A DNA stretch of 31,200 nt from DASWHF01 sp036393295 (lineage in GTDB: Bacteria; Pseudomonadota; Gammaproteobacteria; Acidiferrobacterales; UBA6901), in NCBI GenBank assembly GCA_036393295.1, contig DASWHF010000028.1, positions 1 to 31,200 of the forward strand, in the 5' to 3' direction. The translations under genes and the position numbers were made by a program. Below, piece after piece: positions 30,330 through 31,200 of this stretch; position 1 is the first letter of the stretch, and each line of letters starts with the position of its first letter. The notes under the pieces were generated by a model. It worked only from the letters and a program-made list of their open reading frames with translations, was not told the origin of the DNA and did not search any database.

Positions 30330-30404
30330 TTAGCAGTTTGTTGAAAAAGTCCATCCAACACCTTTTCAACCGCGCAAAGCAAAAATGTGATTCTTGCTTT
30401 GCGC
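30330..30404. repeat. Two hairpins of the 8105-type element, overlapping the prmC end
   Basis: GTTGAAAA (30340-30347) pairs with TTTTCAAC (30363-30370), and GCGCAAAGCAA (30372-30382) with TTGCTTTGCGC (30394-30404). The flank TTAGCAGTTTGTTGAAAAAG matches the first module at 8105. On the minus strand the element encodes the last residues of PrmC and its stop and could end the transcript. Confidence 0.75.
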
Positions 30405-31200
30405 CAGTGTCACGCGTTCGTGCCCGGCGAGATCGCGGACCGATGTGATCTCGCGGTAGCCGAATGCGGCGAGCAGGGCGCGCAGCGCCGGACCCTGATC
30501 CGGGCCGTGCTCCAACAGCAGCCGGCCGCCGTCGGCGAGCCGGTCGCGCGCCGCCGCCGTAATCTCGCGAATCGCATCCAGGCCGGCGGCGCCGCCGGCG
30601 AGCGCCGCCGCCGGCTCGAAGCGCACATCCCCCTCGGCCAGGTGCGGATCGTCGTCGCGCACATAGGGCGGGTTGCTGACGATCATGTCGAGCCGCAGGC
30701 CGGCGAGCGGCGCGAGCCATTTCCCCTCGCGGAACTCGACATTGTCGATCCGCAGGCGCGCGGCGTTGGCGCGCGCCACCGCCAGCGCGGCGGCCGAACG
30801 GTCGGTCGCGATGACGCGGCAGGCCGGACGTTCGCGGGCGATGGCCAGCGCAATGGCGCCGCTGCCGGTGCCGAGATCGGCGATCGTCGCACGTGCGTTG
30901 CCCGGGAGGCGTGCCAGCGCCTGCTCTACCAGCAGCTCGGTCTCCGGGCGCGGGATCAGCGTGTCGGGCGTGACCCGCAGCGTCATGGACCAGAACTCGC
31001 GCTCGCCGGTGATGTAGGCGACCGGCTCGCCGGCCGCTCGGCGCGCGAGTGCCGCGTCGAGCGCGCGTTGCTGCTCGGCGCCGAGCGGCGTGTCGCCGCG
31101 CGCCACCAGCGCGGTGCGGTTCAGGCCGCAGACGCGCATCGCCAGCACCTCGGCGTCGAGTCGCGGCGTCGGCGATACCGGCGCCAGCCGCGCGGCGGCC
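30366..31200 (-). CDS. prmC: Peptide chain release factor N5-glutamine methyltransferase PrmC (partial)
   Basis: PrmC methylates the Gln of the GGQ motif in release factors RF1 and RF2. The gene runs off the right edge: the frame stays open to 31200 with RLDAEVLAMRVCGLNR, the usual N-terminal region, so a GTG at 31148 is not the true start. LIPRPETELLVE, SAM motif DLGTGSGAIALAI and catalytic NPPY (IVSNPPYVRDDD) are present. After LAGHERVT, where the family normally ends, the last residues (QSKNHIFALRG) and the stop are coded by a palindromic repeat. prfA usually lies upstream, outside the window. Confidence 0.94.
   Translation of the reverse strand, partial: AAARLAPVSPTPRLDAEVLAMRVCGLNRTALVARGDTPLGAEQQRALDAALARRAAGEPVAYITGEREFWSMTLRVTPDTLIPRPETELLVEQALARLPGNARATIADLGTGSGAIALAIARERPACRVIATDRSAAALAVARANAARLRIDNVEFREGKWLAPLAGLRLDMIVSNPPYVRDDDPHLAEGDVRFEPAAALAGGAAGLDAIREITAAARDRLADGGRLLLEHGPDQGPALRALLAAFGYREITSVRDLAGHERVTLAQSKNHIFALRG

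Noticed and set aside
30169..30720. Leftward ORF spanning MITE copy 2 and part of prmC
   Set aside because: It is out of frame with PrmC and includes the whole MITE; a similar meaningless frame appears at MITE copy 1.
1..31200. tRNA, rRNA or phage/integrase attachment features
   Set aside because: I found no T-arm-like GGTTCGAATCC signatures, rRNA motifs or phage genes; the only integrase-family gene is the housekeeping xerC.

Overview
The window is GC-rich chromosomal DNA from a gammaproteobacterium. The strongest evidence is gene order: cyaY (opposite strand), lptM, lysA, dapF, a DUF484 gene and xerC lie in the order known from Pseudomonas and, without lysA, from E. coli. Gammaproteobacterial types of RlmJ, PurT, HslVU, SlmA, HdfR and an AsrA-type Lon agree. 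A textbook FNR box and a near-consensus RpoH promoter fit a facultatively anaerobic, free-living member. An Acidiferrobacterales/Chromatiales-like sulfur lineage is my guess from style only.

Layout. 1-4.3 kb: a secreted Arg/Asp-rich 11-residue repeat protein, rlmJ, a 490-bp gap with an FNR-type promoter and a strongly foldable segment, a FadL-family porin, a YkgJ-type Cys-cluster protein and an unknown protein. 4.5-8.1 kb: purT, an EamA exporter, a 120-bp MITE and two Slp-family lipoproteins. 8.1-12.7 kb: a chain of five hairpins, a tandem nitroreductase-fold (SagB-like) protein, an AsrA-type Lon and a zinc-ribbon protein. 12.9-18.5 kb: the cyaY/lptM/lysA/dapF/DUF484/xerC block, with a methyltransferase and a small membrane protein inserted after lysA. 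18.5-20.3 kb: an SPFH/stomatin gene split by a short palindromic insertion, then an S24-like protein, a DUF2007 protein and dodecin. 20.5-23.8 kb: FIST protein, MarC, a PsiF-like secreted protein and a divergent HdfR-like regulator. 23.9-26.5 kb: proteostasis genes hslV, hslU and a heat-shock-promoted Hsp20. 26.7-31.2 kb: argB, slmA, a moeB/JAMM pair, a small periplasmic protein, the second MITE copy, and prmC running off the right edge.

Most genes are housekeeping. The unusual material is between them. At least six families of palindromic or inverted short-tandem-repeat elements fill the intergenic spaces. In six genes the stop codon, and sometimes the last residues, is written inside such an element. 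One element lies inside the SPFH gene and creates an overlapping stop/start (TAGTG). Two 120-bp MITE copies have matching 3-bp target duplications. No tRNA, rRNA, CRISPR array, transposase or phage gene was seen. The only gene-free stretch over 300 bases is 1417-1909.
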